Origin: RGIG3002 sp045546775
GTDB taxonomy: Bacteria; Bacillota; Clostridia; Lachnospirales; Lachnospiraceae
DNA length: 64,000 nucleotides
NCBI GenBank assembly: GCA_045546775.1
Contig: JAZQDM010000100.1
Location: 5,175-69,174, forward strand
Direction of reading: 5' to 3'
The notes below the pieces were generated by a model, which saw only the letters and a program-made list of their open reading frames with translations, was not told where the DNA came from and searched no databases. Of this stretch, positions 7,366-17,045 are shown one piece after another (the first letter of the stretch is position 1; each line of letters opens with the position of its first letter). Position numbers and translations under genes: made by a program.

Positions 7366-8538
7366 TTATTTTCTCTGTAAGAAATTCGGAATCTCGAGTT
7401 TCTTTTCTTCTACATTGCTACGGATATCTGCCGGTCTGCTGATTCCCTGCATCGGACGAACCGGAGTCGTTACCTGCGGTGTAGCCTGTCCACCCAAATT
7501 CATGCCCTGCAATGAAGTTGGTGTGATATGAGATGTCGGTGCTTTGTATGTAAAACCGGATGCAACACGATTGTTTGCTGCCGGAGCATTGTCTTCCAAA
7601 CCGGTTGCAATAACAGTAATTGTACAGCAATCTGTTTTGGACTCATCGTACATAGCACCAAAGATAATATTCACATCATCTCCGGTAAGTTCTCTTACAT
7701 AATCAGCTGCTTCAGAAGCATCCATCAATGTAATGTCACCGGAAACATTAATGATAACATCGGAAGCTCCGGAAATGGTTGTCTCAAGAAGCGGACTTTC
7801 CACAGCCATCTTGATAGCTTCACTTGCCTTGTCATCACCTTTGCCGACACCGATACCGATGTGTGCAATACCTTTGTCTTTCATAACAGTCTGTACGTCT
7901 GCAAAGTCAAGGTTGATAACGGCAGGAACATTAATAAGGTCTGTAATACCCTGTACTGCCTGCTGTAACACTTCATCTGCCTTTTTCAAAGCATCCGGCA
8001 TCGTTGTTTTACGGTCAACAATTTCTAATAATTTATCGTTAGGAATGACAATCAACGTATCAACGTTATCTTTGATACGGTCAATTCCACCGATTGCATT
8101 TGTCATACGGGCTTTTGCTTCAAAACGGAACGGTTTTGTAACAACACCAACTGTAAGGATTCCAAGTTCTTTGGAAATTTTGGCAACAACAGGTGCAGCA
8201 CCGGTACCTGTACCGCCGCCCATACCACATGTAACAAATACCATGTTGGCACCTTTGAGTGCTTCTGTAATTTCTTCAATACTTTCCTCAGCCGCTTTTT
8301 CACCGATTTCCGGTTTCGCGCCGGCGCCCAAACCTTTTGTAAGCTTTTCGCCAATCTGCAACAACTTTGGTGCTTTGCACAACTGCAAAGCCTGTCTATC
8401 TGTGTTAACACCGATAAACTCTACACCTTCAATTTTTTCATCAATCATTCTATTAACAGCATTATTTCCTGCACCGCCGACACCGACTACGATAATCTTT
8501 GCTGCAGCTTCTGCGTCATTTGTCTTAATCTCAAGCAA
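7366..8538 (-). CDS. ftsZ: Cell division protein FtsZ
   Basis: Tubulin-like GTPase that forms the Z ring. The 390-residue protein begins at a TTG with GGAGGAG upstream. It shows GVGGAGNNAVNRM near 19-31, the tubulin signature GGGTGTG (107-113), the T7-loop segment INLDFADVQTVM, and a C-terminal conserved peptide ending IPNFLQRK that binds partners such as FtsA or SepF. A promoter lies directly upstream, so ftsZ can be expressed apart from the dcw cluster. No ftsA precedes it. Confidence 0.98.
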   Translation of the reverse strand: MLEIKTNDAEAAAKIIVVGVGGAGNNAVNRMIDEKIEGVEFIGVNTDRQALQLCKAPKLLQIGEKLTKGLGAGAKPEIGEKAAEESIEEITEALKGANMVFVTCGMGGGTGTGAAPVVAKISKELGILTVGVVTKPFRFEAKARMTNAIGGIDRIKDNVDTLIVIPNDKLLEIVDRKTTMPDALKKADEVLQQAVQGITDLINVPAVINLDFADVQTVMKDKGIAHIGIGVGKGDDKASEAIKMAVESPLLETTISGASDVIINVSGDITLMDASEAADYVRELTGDDVNIIFGAMYDESKTDCCTITVIATGLEDNAPAANNRVASGFTYKAPTSHITPTSLQGMNLGGQATPQVTTPVRPMQGISRPADIRSNVEEKKLEIPNFLQRK

Positions 8539-8580
8539 GGTCTCTCCTCCTTCAATATCCCTTTTAAACTCATATAGACT

Positions 8581-8609
8581 ATCATATAATTATTTGTTCA
8601 ATTTAGCAA
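8581..8609 (-). promoter_or_regulatory. Promoter of ftsZ
   Basis: On the minus strand TTGCTA (8604-8609), 17 bases, TATGAT (8581-8586). It lies in the 126-bp gap between divIB and ftsZ, about 42 bases before the TTG start. Confidence 0.65.
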
Positions 8610-8664
8610 CCAGTTTTTTTTAATTTTTTCGTGTTTTTTTCATGTATTTACACACCTAAAACAT

Positions 8665-9417
8665 CTAATCCGGTGTAAAAGAAACGTTTTTTGTTTCCTC
8701 TGTATAACTTTCCAGATGCAAGATTCCGCTTTTTCCTTCCAAATCCGGCATAATGCTCTGCAAAAGCATTACTTTCTCATCCATATATTCACCGGTTCCC
8801 ACTGCTACTTTCACATCTTGAAAGTAAATAGTAAGTTCCCCGCCACTCCCAAAATAGAGCCTGTCCGCAGCAAGACTGTACTTGTTCAAAAGCTGTGTTA
8901 TATCAAGAATGGCTTCAAAAATGGCCGGGTCTTCCACCGGTAACGGTTCATACATGACCACATAATCAAATGCAAGCCCGGTCACTTGCGGAATGCCTGC
9001 CGTTTTGTTGGAAGAAGTTTCCACAATATTTCCATCCTTGTCAAAGTACATATAGTTTCCTAAATATTCTACATATCCGGCAAGTGCTTTTTCGTATACC
9101 GTAATTCGTATCGTATCCGCCGCAAGAATTTCCACGTCCATCATCTGCACAAAAGGAATATCATCCATCCCTTTGTTTTTATATTTGATGGACAGATAAA
9201 GAGAATTGTCTCCCATCGGCCCATCTAACACAATGTCCATGATTTCTTCGTCAGTATAGTGCACATTGCCGTCCACATACACGTTACGAATCTTGTAATG
9301 TGTATCCACATACAGCAACGCAACTGCCGCTAAAATAAACAAAAACAAAATACCCAAAAAGATAAACAACTTTTTATGGCTCTTTTTTTGCTTATGTTTT
9401 TTCCCGCTTACTTTCAT
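8665..9417 (-). CDS. divIB: Cell division protein FtsQ/DivIB
   Basis: Bitopic divisome protein. The 250-residue product has a basic cytosolic tail (MKVSGKKHKQKKSHKK), one membrane segment at about 17-38, a POTRA domain beginning IRNVYVDGNVHYTDEEI, and a FtsQ/DivIB beta domain with VYEKALAGYVEYLGNYMYFDKD split over the next strands. Position after ftsW at the end of the dcw cluster fits. The N-terminal tail is short compared with Bacillus DivIB. Confidence 0.88.
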   Translation of the reverse strand: MKVSGKKHKQKKSHKKLFIFLGILFLFILAAVALLYVDTHYKIRNVYVDGNVHYTDEEIMDIVLDGPMGDNSLYLSIKYKNKGMDDIPFVQMMDVEILAADTIRITVYEKALAGYVEYLGNYMYFDKDGNIVETSSNKTAGIPQVTGLAFDYVVMYEPLPVEDPAIFEAILDITQLLNKYSLAADRLYFGSGGELTIYFQDVKVAVGTGEYMDEKVMLLQSIMPDLEGKSGILHLESYTEETKNVSFTPD

Positions 9418-9421
9418 AATA

Positions 9422-10582
9422 TTATAAATCCTTTATTCTGATACCCCTCGCAACACTCAGCACCAACCCAATTTCAATCAGCAAAAACATAACCGAACTT
9501 CCGCCATAACTGATAAACGGAAGGGAAATACCGGTGTTCGGTATCGTGTTTGTAACAACCGCAATATTCAAAATAACCTGAATTGCAACATGCCCCAAAA
9601 CACCTACTACGAGCAATGCGCCAAACAAATCGTTTGCATTATTTGCAATGACCATAAACCGCCAAATCAAAAGGATAAACATCAAAATGATTGCAAAAGC
9701 TCCAAACAATCCGAGTTCTTCGCATATGATAGAAAAAATCATATCATTCTGCGCTTCCGGCAAGAACCCCAGTTTCTGCATACTTTCCCCGAGTCCTTTT
9801 CCAAAAACACCGCCGGAACCAATGGCATACAATGCTTGCAACGTTTGGAATCCTTTGCCGCTGGCATACGCCTCCGGATCAAGCCACGCAAGTACACGCT
9901 CGCCACGGAACGACATAGAATCGGTAGTATCCGCATTGGCTATCATATAAACAATAACTGCAACAAGCGCCACACCGATGAGCGCCGCAATAATGAATTT
10001 TTTATAATCCGGACTGCTCACAAAAAGCATCAGCACCGCAATACCGAATATAATAATTGCCGAACTCATGTTATCGGTAATTTTCCATACCATAAGACAA
10101 ATCGGTGCCGGTATGGCCATAACAATAAGGAATCCTTTTGTTGTCCGGATACTACGCCCCATTTTGCAAATAAAACTGGCCAAAAACAAAATCATACCCA
10201 GTTTTGCAATTTCTGCCGGCTGTACGGAAATACCTACATTCAACCATCGTCTTGCACCGTGACTTTCCCTGCCAAGCGGTGTCATGACAAGCAAAATCAA
10301 AATTGCGGAAACAACATAACCCAATGTTGCAAAGCGCTCCCAAAAATGATACGGAATGACCGACACAACTACCATAACCACTATGCCAAAGACCGATGAA
10401 AAAATCTGTTTCTTTAAATAATATGCCGCATCTTCGTATTCCAGATTTGCTTCGTAACTGCTGACCGAATAAATCATAATCAGTCCAAAACATATCAAAA
10501 ACAATACAATAAACAACAGGCTGTAATCAAAAAAGTATTCTGATTGGTTGTGCCGTTTTCGTCTTACTGCTCTTGCCACCAA
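9422..10582 (-). CDS. ftsW: SEDS peptidoglycan polymerase FtsW/SpoVE
   Basis: Membrane glycosyltransferase that polymerises lipid II at the septum with a class B PBP. The 386-residue protein begins at GTG with GGAG seven bases upstream and has about ten hydrophobic segments. SEDS hallmarks are GARRWLNVGISVQPAEIAKLG, the FLPEAQNDMIFSIICEELG loop with its conserved acidic residues, and PFISYGGSS near the C-terminus. Genomic position (after murD) is that of spoVE/ftsW. Which of the two roles it plays, vegetative or spore cortex, cannot be told from sequence. Confidence 0.93.
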   Translation of the reverse strand: MVARAVRRKRHNQSEYFFDYSLLFIVLFLICFGLIMIYSVSSYEANLEYEDAAYYLKKQIFSSVFGIVVMVVVSVIPYHFWERFATLGYVVSAILILLVMTPLGRESHGARRWLNVGISVQPAEIAKLGMILFLASFICKMGRSIRTTKGFLIVMAIPAPICLMVWKITDNMSSAIIIFGIAVLMLFVSSPDYKKFIIAALIGVALVAVIVYMIANADTTDSMSFRGERVLAWLDPEAYASGKGFQTLQALYAIGSGGVFGKGLGESMQKLGFLPEAQNDMIFSIICEELGLFGAFAIILMFILLIWRFMVIANNANDLFGALLVVGVLGHVAIQVILNIAVVTNTIPNTGISLPFISYGGSSVMFLLIEIGLVLSVARGIRIKDL

Positions 10583-10583
10583 A

Positions 10584-11945
10584 TCACTCCTCTAAACCAT
10601 TCACATAATCTTTAAAAATCTTTCCGCGCACTTCGTAGTTCGGGAACATTCCCCAACTTGCGCACGCCGGAGAGAGCAAAACCGCTTCTCCCGGTTTCGC
10701 TGTTTCTACACATATTTGTATCGCTTCTTCAAACGTATCCGCAAAACAATAATCCGTAAAACCATGTTCTTTTGCGCATGCTGCAATCTTTTCTCTCGTC
10801 TGTCCAATCAGAACCAGTTTCTTTACTTTGCCGTCAAAGCTTTCTATCCATTCGTCATACTCGCTCTCTTTATCATAACCGCCACCAATTAAAACGGTCT
10901 GCTTTGACATGGCTTTAATGCCCTGTATGGCTGCATCCGGATTGGTTCCTTTGGAATCGTTATAATAATCCACACCGTTCTTTGTGGCCACAAATTCAAT
11001 GCGGTGTTCCACTGCTTTGAACGTACGAATAACATTTAATATAGTAGACATAGGTACACCTGCACTTGTGCATATACCGATTGCCGCCATCACATTTTCC
11101 ACATTGCACATACCCACAAGATTCATATCATGTATATTCATCAGCCGGGTCGTTTCCCCGTCTTTTGCCATATAAATGTCTTCCCCATCCAAATAAAGAC
11201 CATTGGAAAGCTTTTGGGAAGAAGAAAAATAAATCACTTCTGCCGGACATTGCTCTCCAAATTTTCTTGTATATTCGTTGTCGTAATTGAGAATACAAGA
11301 CTCTTTTTTTGTCTGGTTTTTGGCAATCTTTTGTTTTTCCGCCACATAGTTTTCCATCGTATGATGACGGTTCAAATGATCCGGTGTAATATTCAAAATC
11401 GCGGAAACAAGTGGTTTGAAACTTTCAATTGTCTCCAACTGAAAACTACTGATTTCTCCCACTGTCACAGAATCTTTTGTCGTCTTATCTGCTTCCGTCG
11501 TATAAGGATTTCCGATATTTCCCACTACAAACACTTTTTCTGTATGGGCTTTCATAATCTCACCCACAAGTGTTGTCGTTGTAGTCTTACCATTCGTTCC
11601 GGTAATCGCGATAACGCTTCCTTTTTCCGCAAAAAAGCCTAATTCAATTTCACCCCAAATCGGAATGTTTCTCTCTCGGAACCCCAAAACAAATGGGGTA
11701 TCCGTAGGCACTCCCGGACTCAACACGAGAAGTTCTACACACGCTTCCACCTCTTGCGGAAGATTATGTACATAAATTTCCACCTCGCATGTATCATCCA
11801 GTTTTGCTAAAATGTCTTCTTTTGTCACTTTATCATTTTCATCAAACAAAATAGGAAACGCACCATGTGCCAATAACATTTTAACAGCAGCAATTCCGCT
11901 GACTCCGCTTCCTACTACAAGTACTTTTTTGTTCGTTAATTCCAT
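10584..11945 (-). CDS. murD: UDP-N-acetylmuramoyl-L-alanine--D-glutamate ligase
   Basis: Cytosolic Mur ligase adding D-Glu to UDP-MurNAc-L-Ala. The 453-residue protein has an N-terminal Rossmann motif VVGSGVSGIAAVK, the ATP loop ITGTNGKTTTT, the carbamylated-lysine region, NHLNRH-type segment in TPDHLNRHHTMENY, and YYNDSKGTNPDAA followed by LIGGGYDKESEY in the C-terminal domain. It overlaps nothing and is 1 bp from ftsW and 27 bp from mraY. Confidence 0.96.
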   Translation of the reverse strand: MELTNKKVLVVGSGVSGIAAVKMLLAHGAFPILFDENDKVTKEDILAKLDDTCEVEIYVHNLPQEVEACVELLVLSPGVPTDTPFVLGFRERNIPIWGEIELGFFAEKGSVIAITGTNGKTTTTTLVGEIMKAHTEKVFVVGNIGNPYTTEADKTTKDSVTVGEISSFQLETIESFKPLVSAILNITPDHLNRHHTMENYVAEKQKIAKNQTKKESCILNYDNEYTRKFGEQCPAEVIYFSSSQKLSNGLYLDGEDIYMAKDGETTRLMNIHDMNLVGMCNVENVMAAIGICTSAGVPMSTILNVIRTFKAVEHRIEFVATKNGVDYYNDSKGTNPDAAIQGIKAMSKQTVLIGGGYDKESEYDEWIESFDGKVKKLVLIGQTREKIAACAKEHGFTDYCFADTFEEAIQICVETAKPGEAVLLSPACASWGMFPNYEVRGKIFKDYVNGLEE

Positions 11946-11972
11946 TTTCCTTACACTCCATCTATTTCGTTT

Positions 11973-12938
11973 TTACATCGCCATGAGTGCTACCAGGCAC
12001 AAGATTGCGGTCACAATAGAAAAACATGCTACAATGCGTGTCTCCGACCAACCACACAATTCAAAATGATGATGCAACGGTGCCATTTTAAACAAACGCC
12101 TTCCGCCGCTTAATTTGAAATAAAGAACCTGCATCGCTACCGAAAGTACTTCCACCACATAAATCAATCCGACAATAGCAAGGAACAGCGGCATTTGCAT
12201 CATATAAGCACACGCAACAACAAATCCACCAAGTGCAAGCGATCCGGTATCTCCCATAAAGACACTTGCGGGATACACATTAAACAGCAAAAAGCCAAGC
12301 AAAGCACCGGCAACTGCACAGGTAATCGGTTCGATACCACTCTGTGTCCCTACTGCAACTACCGAAAAAAACGTTGCAATGATAACAGTTACACTGCTTG
12401 CCAGACCGTCCAGACCATCTGTAAAATTTGTGCCATTTACAGTACCGATTACAATAAAAAACAGAATCGGTACATTCCATGCTCCGAAATCCAGCATCAT
12501 TCCTTTGCAAAATGGAACTTGCATTGCCAAATCCAAATGCAGATGATGCACGATATAATAATAAAATATGCCGGTAACGACAAACTGCCCTGCAAATTTT
12601 TGCAAAGGCCTAAGTCCCATGGACCGTTTCAAAACTACTTTTATATAATCATCCAAAAAACCTATAATACCAAAACCAAGTGTTAAAAACAAGACCGGTA
12701 TGATTTTTGGATAATCTTTTATGTACATTAATGATGTAACAACTACGCTTAGTACAATGACAATTCCGCCCATAGTAGGCGTTCCTGTTTTTTTCAGATG
12801 TGACTTTGGGCCATCGTCCCTCACCGTCTGACCTGCTTTCAATTTTCTCAAAAAAGGAATCACTACAGGTGTTAAAAATACACTTACGGCAAAAGAAACA
12901 ATAACCGGTATCGCAGGTATGGTTGACTGAAAACGCAT
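11973..12938 (-). CDS. mraY: Phospho-N-acetylmuramoyl-pentapeptide transferase
   Basis: Integral membrane enzyme that makes lipid I from UDP-MurNAc-pentapeptide and undecaprenyl phosphate. The 321-residue protein has about ten hydrophobic segments. Family motifs are GTPTMGGIV near residue 50, FLDDYIKV (catalytic aspartates), GTNFTDGLDGLA, FMGDTGSLALGG, and the C-terminal PLHHHFELCGWSE. In most dcw clusters murF precedes it, but here it directly follows the second PBP gene. Confidence 0.96.
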   Translation of the reverse strand: MRFQSTIPAIPVIVSFAVSVFLTPVVIPFLRKLKAGQTVRDDGPKSHLKKTGTPTMGGIVIVLSVVVTSLMYIKDYPKIIPVLFLTLGFGIIGFLDDYIKVVLKRSMGLRPLQKFAGQFVVTGIFYYYIVHHLHLDLAMQVPFCKGMMLDFGAWNVPILFFIVIGTVNGTNFTDGLDGLASSVTVIIATFFSVVAVGTQSGIEPITCAVAGALLGFLLFNVYPASVFMGDTGSLALGGFVVACAYMMQMPLFLAIVGLIYVVEVLSVAMQVLYFKLSGGRRLFKMAPLHHHFELCGWSETRIVACFSIVTAILCLVALMAM

Positions 12939-12985
12939 CCTCTCCTACCAAGTCCTTTCTGCACATAATAAAAAACGTAATTCTC

Positions 12986-14782
12986 TTAATTATAATCCAT
13001 TCCTTCCAAATAGGGAAGAATATTTTCAAAAAGCTGCCGGATTACCGGCGCTGCAATTTGTCCGCCATAATACAAACCTTGCGGTTTGTTAATGATAACA
13101 AGGGCCGCCACTTCCGGATCCTGCGCCGGAGCAAACCCTAAAAACGAAGCAATATAATTTCCGGTTCCGCGCGGCAAAGTCTGACTTGTCGCTGTTTTCC
13201 CGGCAATGCGGAACCCTTCAATATAGGCATTTTTTCCGCCCCCGTTTTCCACAACCTGTTCCAGCATATACCGCATCGTCTCAGACGTTTCTTCGCTTAC
13301 GACTCCACTTTTCTGCTCATAAGAAAAGGTACTCGTATTGCCGCCATCTGCCTCTGTCACTGCCACCCCAAAATGCGGCGTCACTCTTGTGCCGTCATTG
13401 ACGATAGAGGAAGCTGTAGTCATAAGCTGCATAGGAGTAACCTGAAAGGACTGTCCGAAAGAAATAGTGGCAAGTTCTACCGCTCCGATGGCATCCTTTT
13501 TATGCATAATAGTTGCCGCTTCTCCCGGCAAATCAATGCCGGTTTTTCCTAACAGTCCGAACTTTTCAAAATAGTCATAGTAGGCTTGTGCACCAATCCG
13601 CATTCCGACCGTAACAAAAACCGGATTACAGGAATTCATTGTGCCGTCCACAAACGTTTCCGCACCGTGTCCACCTACTTTGTGGCATCGTATTTTTCTA
13701 TCCTCTACTACAATATAGCCGGGACAACTGAACGTGTCATGAACGGTAACAACACCTTCTTCCAAGCCTGCCGCTGCCGTAATAATTTTGAAGGTGGAAC
13801 CGGGCTCATAGGTATCGTTGATTGCCCCGTTTCTCCACATCCGGTTCAATCGGTCCTGGTATTCTTCGTCCGTCAATTCTTCCTGTGCGGCCGCTACTTT
13901 TTCGGTTTTCGTGACCATTTCGCCATTTTCTTCCACCGTTGTTTTTATCTCTTTATACAAATAAGGGTCGGTAAGCGTGTACGGGTGATTTAAATCAAAC
14001 TCCGGCACATTCACCATTGCCAACACTTCTCCGGTCTTTACCTGCATGACAATAATGCTTACTCCGGTAGCCTGTTTTGTCTCCATGACTTGTTTTGCAA
14101 GCTGCGTGGCATACATTTGTATATTTATGTCCATACTGATTTGCAAGTCTTTTCCGCTAACCGGCTCAATTCGACCTTCACCGCCTTCTTTTAGCTCCAC
14201 ACCTTTTGCGTCTGTCAACGTCAAAATGGTGCCATCCGTTCCTTGCAAATATGCATCGTATATTACTTCCAAACCGATAATTCCTTGGTTGTCACTTCCG
14301 GTAAATCCGAGTACTTTGGAGGCAAGTTCCCCGTAAGGATAATATCTTTTATAGTCCTCGTCTACCTTTACCCCTGCCAAATCATAGGCACGTATCCGGT
14401 CTCCGGTTTCTTTATCAACATTGCTTTTTATGCGTTCAATGGACGTATATTTCTCCACACGTTCCCGGACTTTTTGTTCATCTAACAACAATTCTTTGCT
14501 CAAAACTTCCACTACTTTATCCGGGTCTGTAATCTGGCTGTGAATAACCGAAACGGTACATACCGTTTTGTTATCTGCCAAAACAACACCGTTGCGGTCA
14601 AGTATCCGGCCTCTTGCCGCCTTAATGCTTCTTTCCCTCTCATGCAACTGCTCCGCTTTTTCCGTATAATATTCCGCTTGACCGATCATCAAAAAAATGA
14701 GTCTGCCAAACAAGCCGAGAAACATCGCAACACATAAAAAGAAAGTAACGACTATTTTTTTTCTGTGAAATGTCTTGTACAT
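12986..14782 (-). CDS. Class B penicillin-binding protein (SpoVD/FtsI-like) with KTA third motif
   Basis: Peptidoglycan DD-transpeptidase, membrane-anchored by a helix at about 10-34, with a dimerisation domain (RGRILDRNGVVLAD) and a transpeptidase domain. From the ATG at 14782 (GAGGAG upstream) it has 598 residues. Active-site motifs are STFK (S329-K332) and SCN (384-386). The third motif, normally KTG or KSG, reads K529-T-A531-T; the codon is GCG, so this is what the sequence shows. No PASTA domains. It occupies the spoVD position after another PBP gene, so a sporulation-specific role is plausible but unproven. Confidence 0.88.
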   Translation of the reverse strand: MYKTFHRKKIVVTFFLCVAMFLGLFGRLIFLMIGQAEYYTEKAEQLHERERSIKAARGRILDRNGVVLADNKTVCTVSVIHSQITDPDKVVEVLSKELLLDEQKVRERVEKYTSIERIKSNVDKETGDRIRAYDLAGVKVDEDYKRYYPYGELASKVLGFTGSDNQGIIGLEVIYDAYLQGTDGTILTLTDAKGVELKEGGEGRIEPVSGKDLQISMDINIQMYATQLAKQVMETKQATGVSIIVMQVKTGEVLAMVNVPEFDLNHPYTLTDPYLYKEIKTTVEENGEMVTKTEKVAAAQEELTDEEYQDRLNRMWRNGAINDTYEPGSTFKIITAAAGLEEGVVTVHDTFSCPGYIVVEDRKIRCHKVGGHGAETFVDGTMNSCNPVFVTVGMRIGAQAYYDYFEKFGLLGKTGIDLPGEAATIMHKKDAIGAVELATISFGQSFQVTPMQLMTTASSIVNDGTRVTPHFGVAVTEADGGNTSTFSYEQKSGVVSEETSETMRYMLEQVVENGGGKNAYIEGFRIAGKTATSQTLPRGTGNYIASFLGFAPAQDPEVAALVIINKPQGLYYGGQIAAPVIRQLFENILPYLEGMDYN

Positions 14783-14832
14783 AATACTCCTCAAAAAAGG
14801 TATTAGTACATTTTATTGCTTCACCCTTTCGC

Positions 14833-17013
14833 TTATTCATCCAACAGCGAACCGCCGCCGATTTTCGCTCCGGTGTCCGGATCCACAAATTCGCCCGTAT
14901 CCGGATCTACCGCATAGCCGGTTGCCGGATCGATAGGAAAGGTTGTCCAAATGCGCTCAATTGTCTCTTCTTCTGTAGTGCCTTCTTCCGTAGTACCCTC
15001 TTCCGTAGTTTCTTCTTCCGTAGTTTCTTCGGTGCTATCTTCCTCCGGAGTAGAATACTGCATTGTTATGGCAAGTTGACGCTCTTCCAGTTCTTTTTTT
15101 TCTTCCTCGGAAAGTTCTTCTGTCATAAAAATATTCAAGTAAGGTAACACTTCTGTCAAAATATCCCGTGTCAATACAGTGGCATATCTTGCACTGTCCT
15201 GATATTGCACATTGGGGCGGTCTACTACTACATAAATTGCAATCTGCGGGTCATCTGCCGGCGCATAGCCGATAAACGATACAATAAACTCGCCATTACC
15301 ACGTGGCAAAGTCTCCGCTGTTCCGGTCTTGCCTCCGATAGCATAACCGGCCGGTCTTGCTGTTTTACCGGTACCATCTGTTACTACCGCATTGCAATAT
15401 TCAATGATTTTTTCGCTGGTAGAAGCAGAAACCGTCTGTTTTAATACACGCGGCTCAATGTTTTCTACCGTCGCTCCGGTAGGACTCAAAATCTGGCTTA
15501 CCATATGCGGCTCGTAATAATATCCACCATTAATCAACGAACAAAATCCGGTAATTACCTGAATCATAGACGCGTTAAACGACTGTCCAAAGGAATTTGT
15601 CGCAAGCTCCGTAGGTCCAAGCTGATTTTCACTATAAATAAGGCCTACCGTTCTGGCCTCTCCGGCTAAATCAATGTTAGTCTTTAAGCCAAATCCAAAT
15701 ACGTTTTGGAATTTTGCAAAATCTTTGGCACCGATTGCCTGTGACATATGCATCATACCTACGTTACAAGAAAGCGCGATACAGTCTTTTACCGAAACAA
15801 CACCTTCTCCGCCATAGCTGTAACTGTGACATTTGATATAACGATCTGCAACAGTAAGCCCTCCGTCGCAGTTATACACTTCGTTGCCGGTAAGAGCCCC
15901 TGTTTCAAGACCGGTTGCAACTGTGAACGGTTTTACAGTCGAACCCGGTTCAAACGTGTCGGAAATACAGAAATTTTTCCACAGTCCATTCAAACTCTCA
16001 TAAGGTTTTTCTCCGGCTTCCAAAAGCGCCAGGTCTTCTTCGGAAAAATATGCCTTAATTTCTTCCTCCGTCATATATGTTTCCACATCTCTCGGTGTGT
16101 TCAAGTCATATGCCGGATAGTTTGCCATAGCAAGAATTTCTCCGGTATCCACTTCCATAATAATACAAGCTGTATTATTGCTTCCGAGTCCGACTCTTGC
16201 CTCATTCATATGCGCTTCATTAAAAGCTTTCAAATGCTTTTCAACAATGCTCTGAATATTCACGTCAATCGTTGTTACAATAGTGTTTCCGTCTTGCGCC
16301 GCTTTTGTTGTTCTGGCAAATGTAGAATCTTCTCCTACATAGCCGTACTCTCTACCCGGCGTTCCGTTTAACACATCATTATAATACTCTTCCAACCCAT
16401 AGTTTCCTACGTTGTCATTGCTTGTAAAACCAATCACATCACAGGCAAGTGTTCCATTGGGATAACTTCTCTTGTATTCCTCTTCAAACCAGACTCCGAC
16501 AATATGTTTCCCTTGTTCCGCATCTTCCTGCAGCGCAACAAAATCACTGATTTCCGAATAGGACAGTCTCTTTGCCCATATTTTGTATGCGGAAGACGGA
16601 TTGTTGTTAATATAGTTTCTCAGTTCTGTTTCATCGATATCGAAATGCGTCACCAATGCATTCACTGTTGGTTCCAGCGCTTCTTCGTCCTGCAACATAA
16701 GCTGTGTATCAAGAACTACGTTATACACTTTTTCACTGACTGCAAGAGGTGTGCCGGTAGCATCTACAATATCGCCTCTCTTAAACGGCAAAGTAGTACT
16801 GTCATATTTTTGTTGTGACAGCACTTGCTTTTTATAATTATCACCATCTTCTTTTGTAATTGCATAAAGCCGATAGCTTAAACCGGCGAAAGCCAGTAGT
16901 ATCAGTCCAAACAGTACTACCAGCTTCTTTTGCATCGTAATTGTAAATCTATTCTTTTTTCTTCGTGTTGTGTTTGTTGTATTTCTTTGGCTATTTCTGT
17001 TATTTCTCTGCAC
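14833..17013 (-). CDS. Class B penicillin-binding protein (PbpB/FtsI position)
   Basis: Septal-type DD-transpeptidase of 726 residues. A basic cytosolic tail (1-30) precedes one membrane helix (about 30-50), then the PBP dimer domain (FKRGDIVDATGTPLA) and a transpeptidase domain with STVK (358-361), SCN (415-417) and a canonical KTGT (562-565). PASTA domains are absent. Instead the C-terminus carries five TEE(E/G)T units (about 655-685) and three DPxTG units eight residues apart, a low-complexity extracellular tail. Its place right after ftsL matches pbpB of Bacillus, the likely divisome partner of FtsW. Confidence 0.9.
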   Translation of the reverse strand: MQRNNRNSQRNTTNTTRRKKNRFTITMQKKLVVLFGLILLAFAGLSYRLYAITKEDGDNYKKQVLSQQKYDSTTLPFKRGDIVDATGTPLAVSEKVYNVVLDTQLMLQDEEALEPTVNALVTHFDIDETELRNYINNNPSSAYKIWAKRLSYSEISDFVALQEDAEQGKHIVGVWFEEEYKRSYPNGTLACDVIGFTSNDNVGNYGLEEYYNDVLNGTPGREYGYVGEDSTFARTTKAAQDGNTIVTTIDVNIQSIVEKHLKAFNEAHMNEARVGLGSNNTACIIMEVDTGEILAMANYPAYDLNTPRDVETYMTEEEIKAYFSEEDLALLEAGEKPYESLNGLWKNFCISDTFEPGSTVKPFTVATGLETGALTGNEVYNCDGGLTVADRYIKCHSYSYGGEGVVSVKDCIALSCNVGMMHMSQAIGAKDFAKFQNVFGFGLKTNIDLAGEARTVGLIYSENQLGPTELATNSFGQSFNASMIQVITGFCSLINGGYYYEPHMVSQILSPTGATVENIEPRVLKQTVSASTSEKIIEYCNAVVTDGTGKTARPAGYAIGGKTGTAETLPRGNGEFIVSFIGYAPADDPQIAIYVVVDRPNVQYQDSARYATVLTRDILTEVLPYLNIFMTEELSEEEKKELEERQLAITMQYSTPEEDSTEETTEEETTEEGTTEEGTTEEETIERIWTTFPIDPATGYAVDPDTGEFVDPDTGAKIGGGSLLDE

Positions 17014-17045
17014 TTTACAGCCCTTTCCTTTCCGGCGTAATCACC

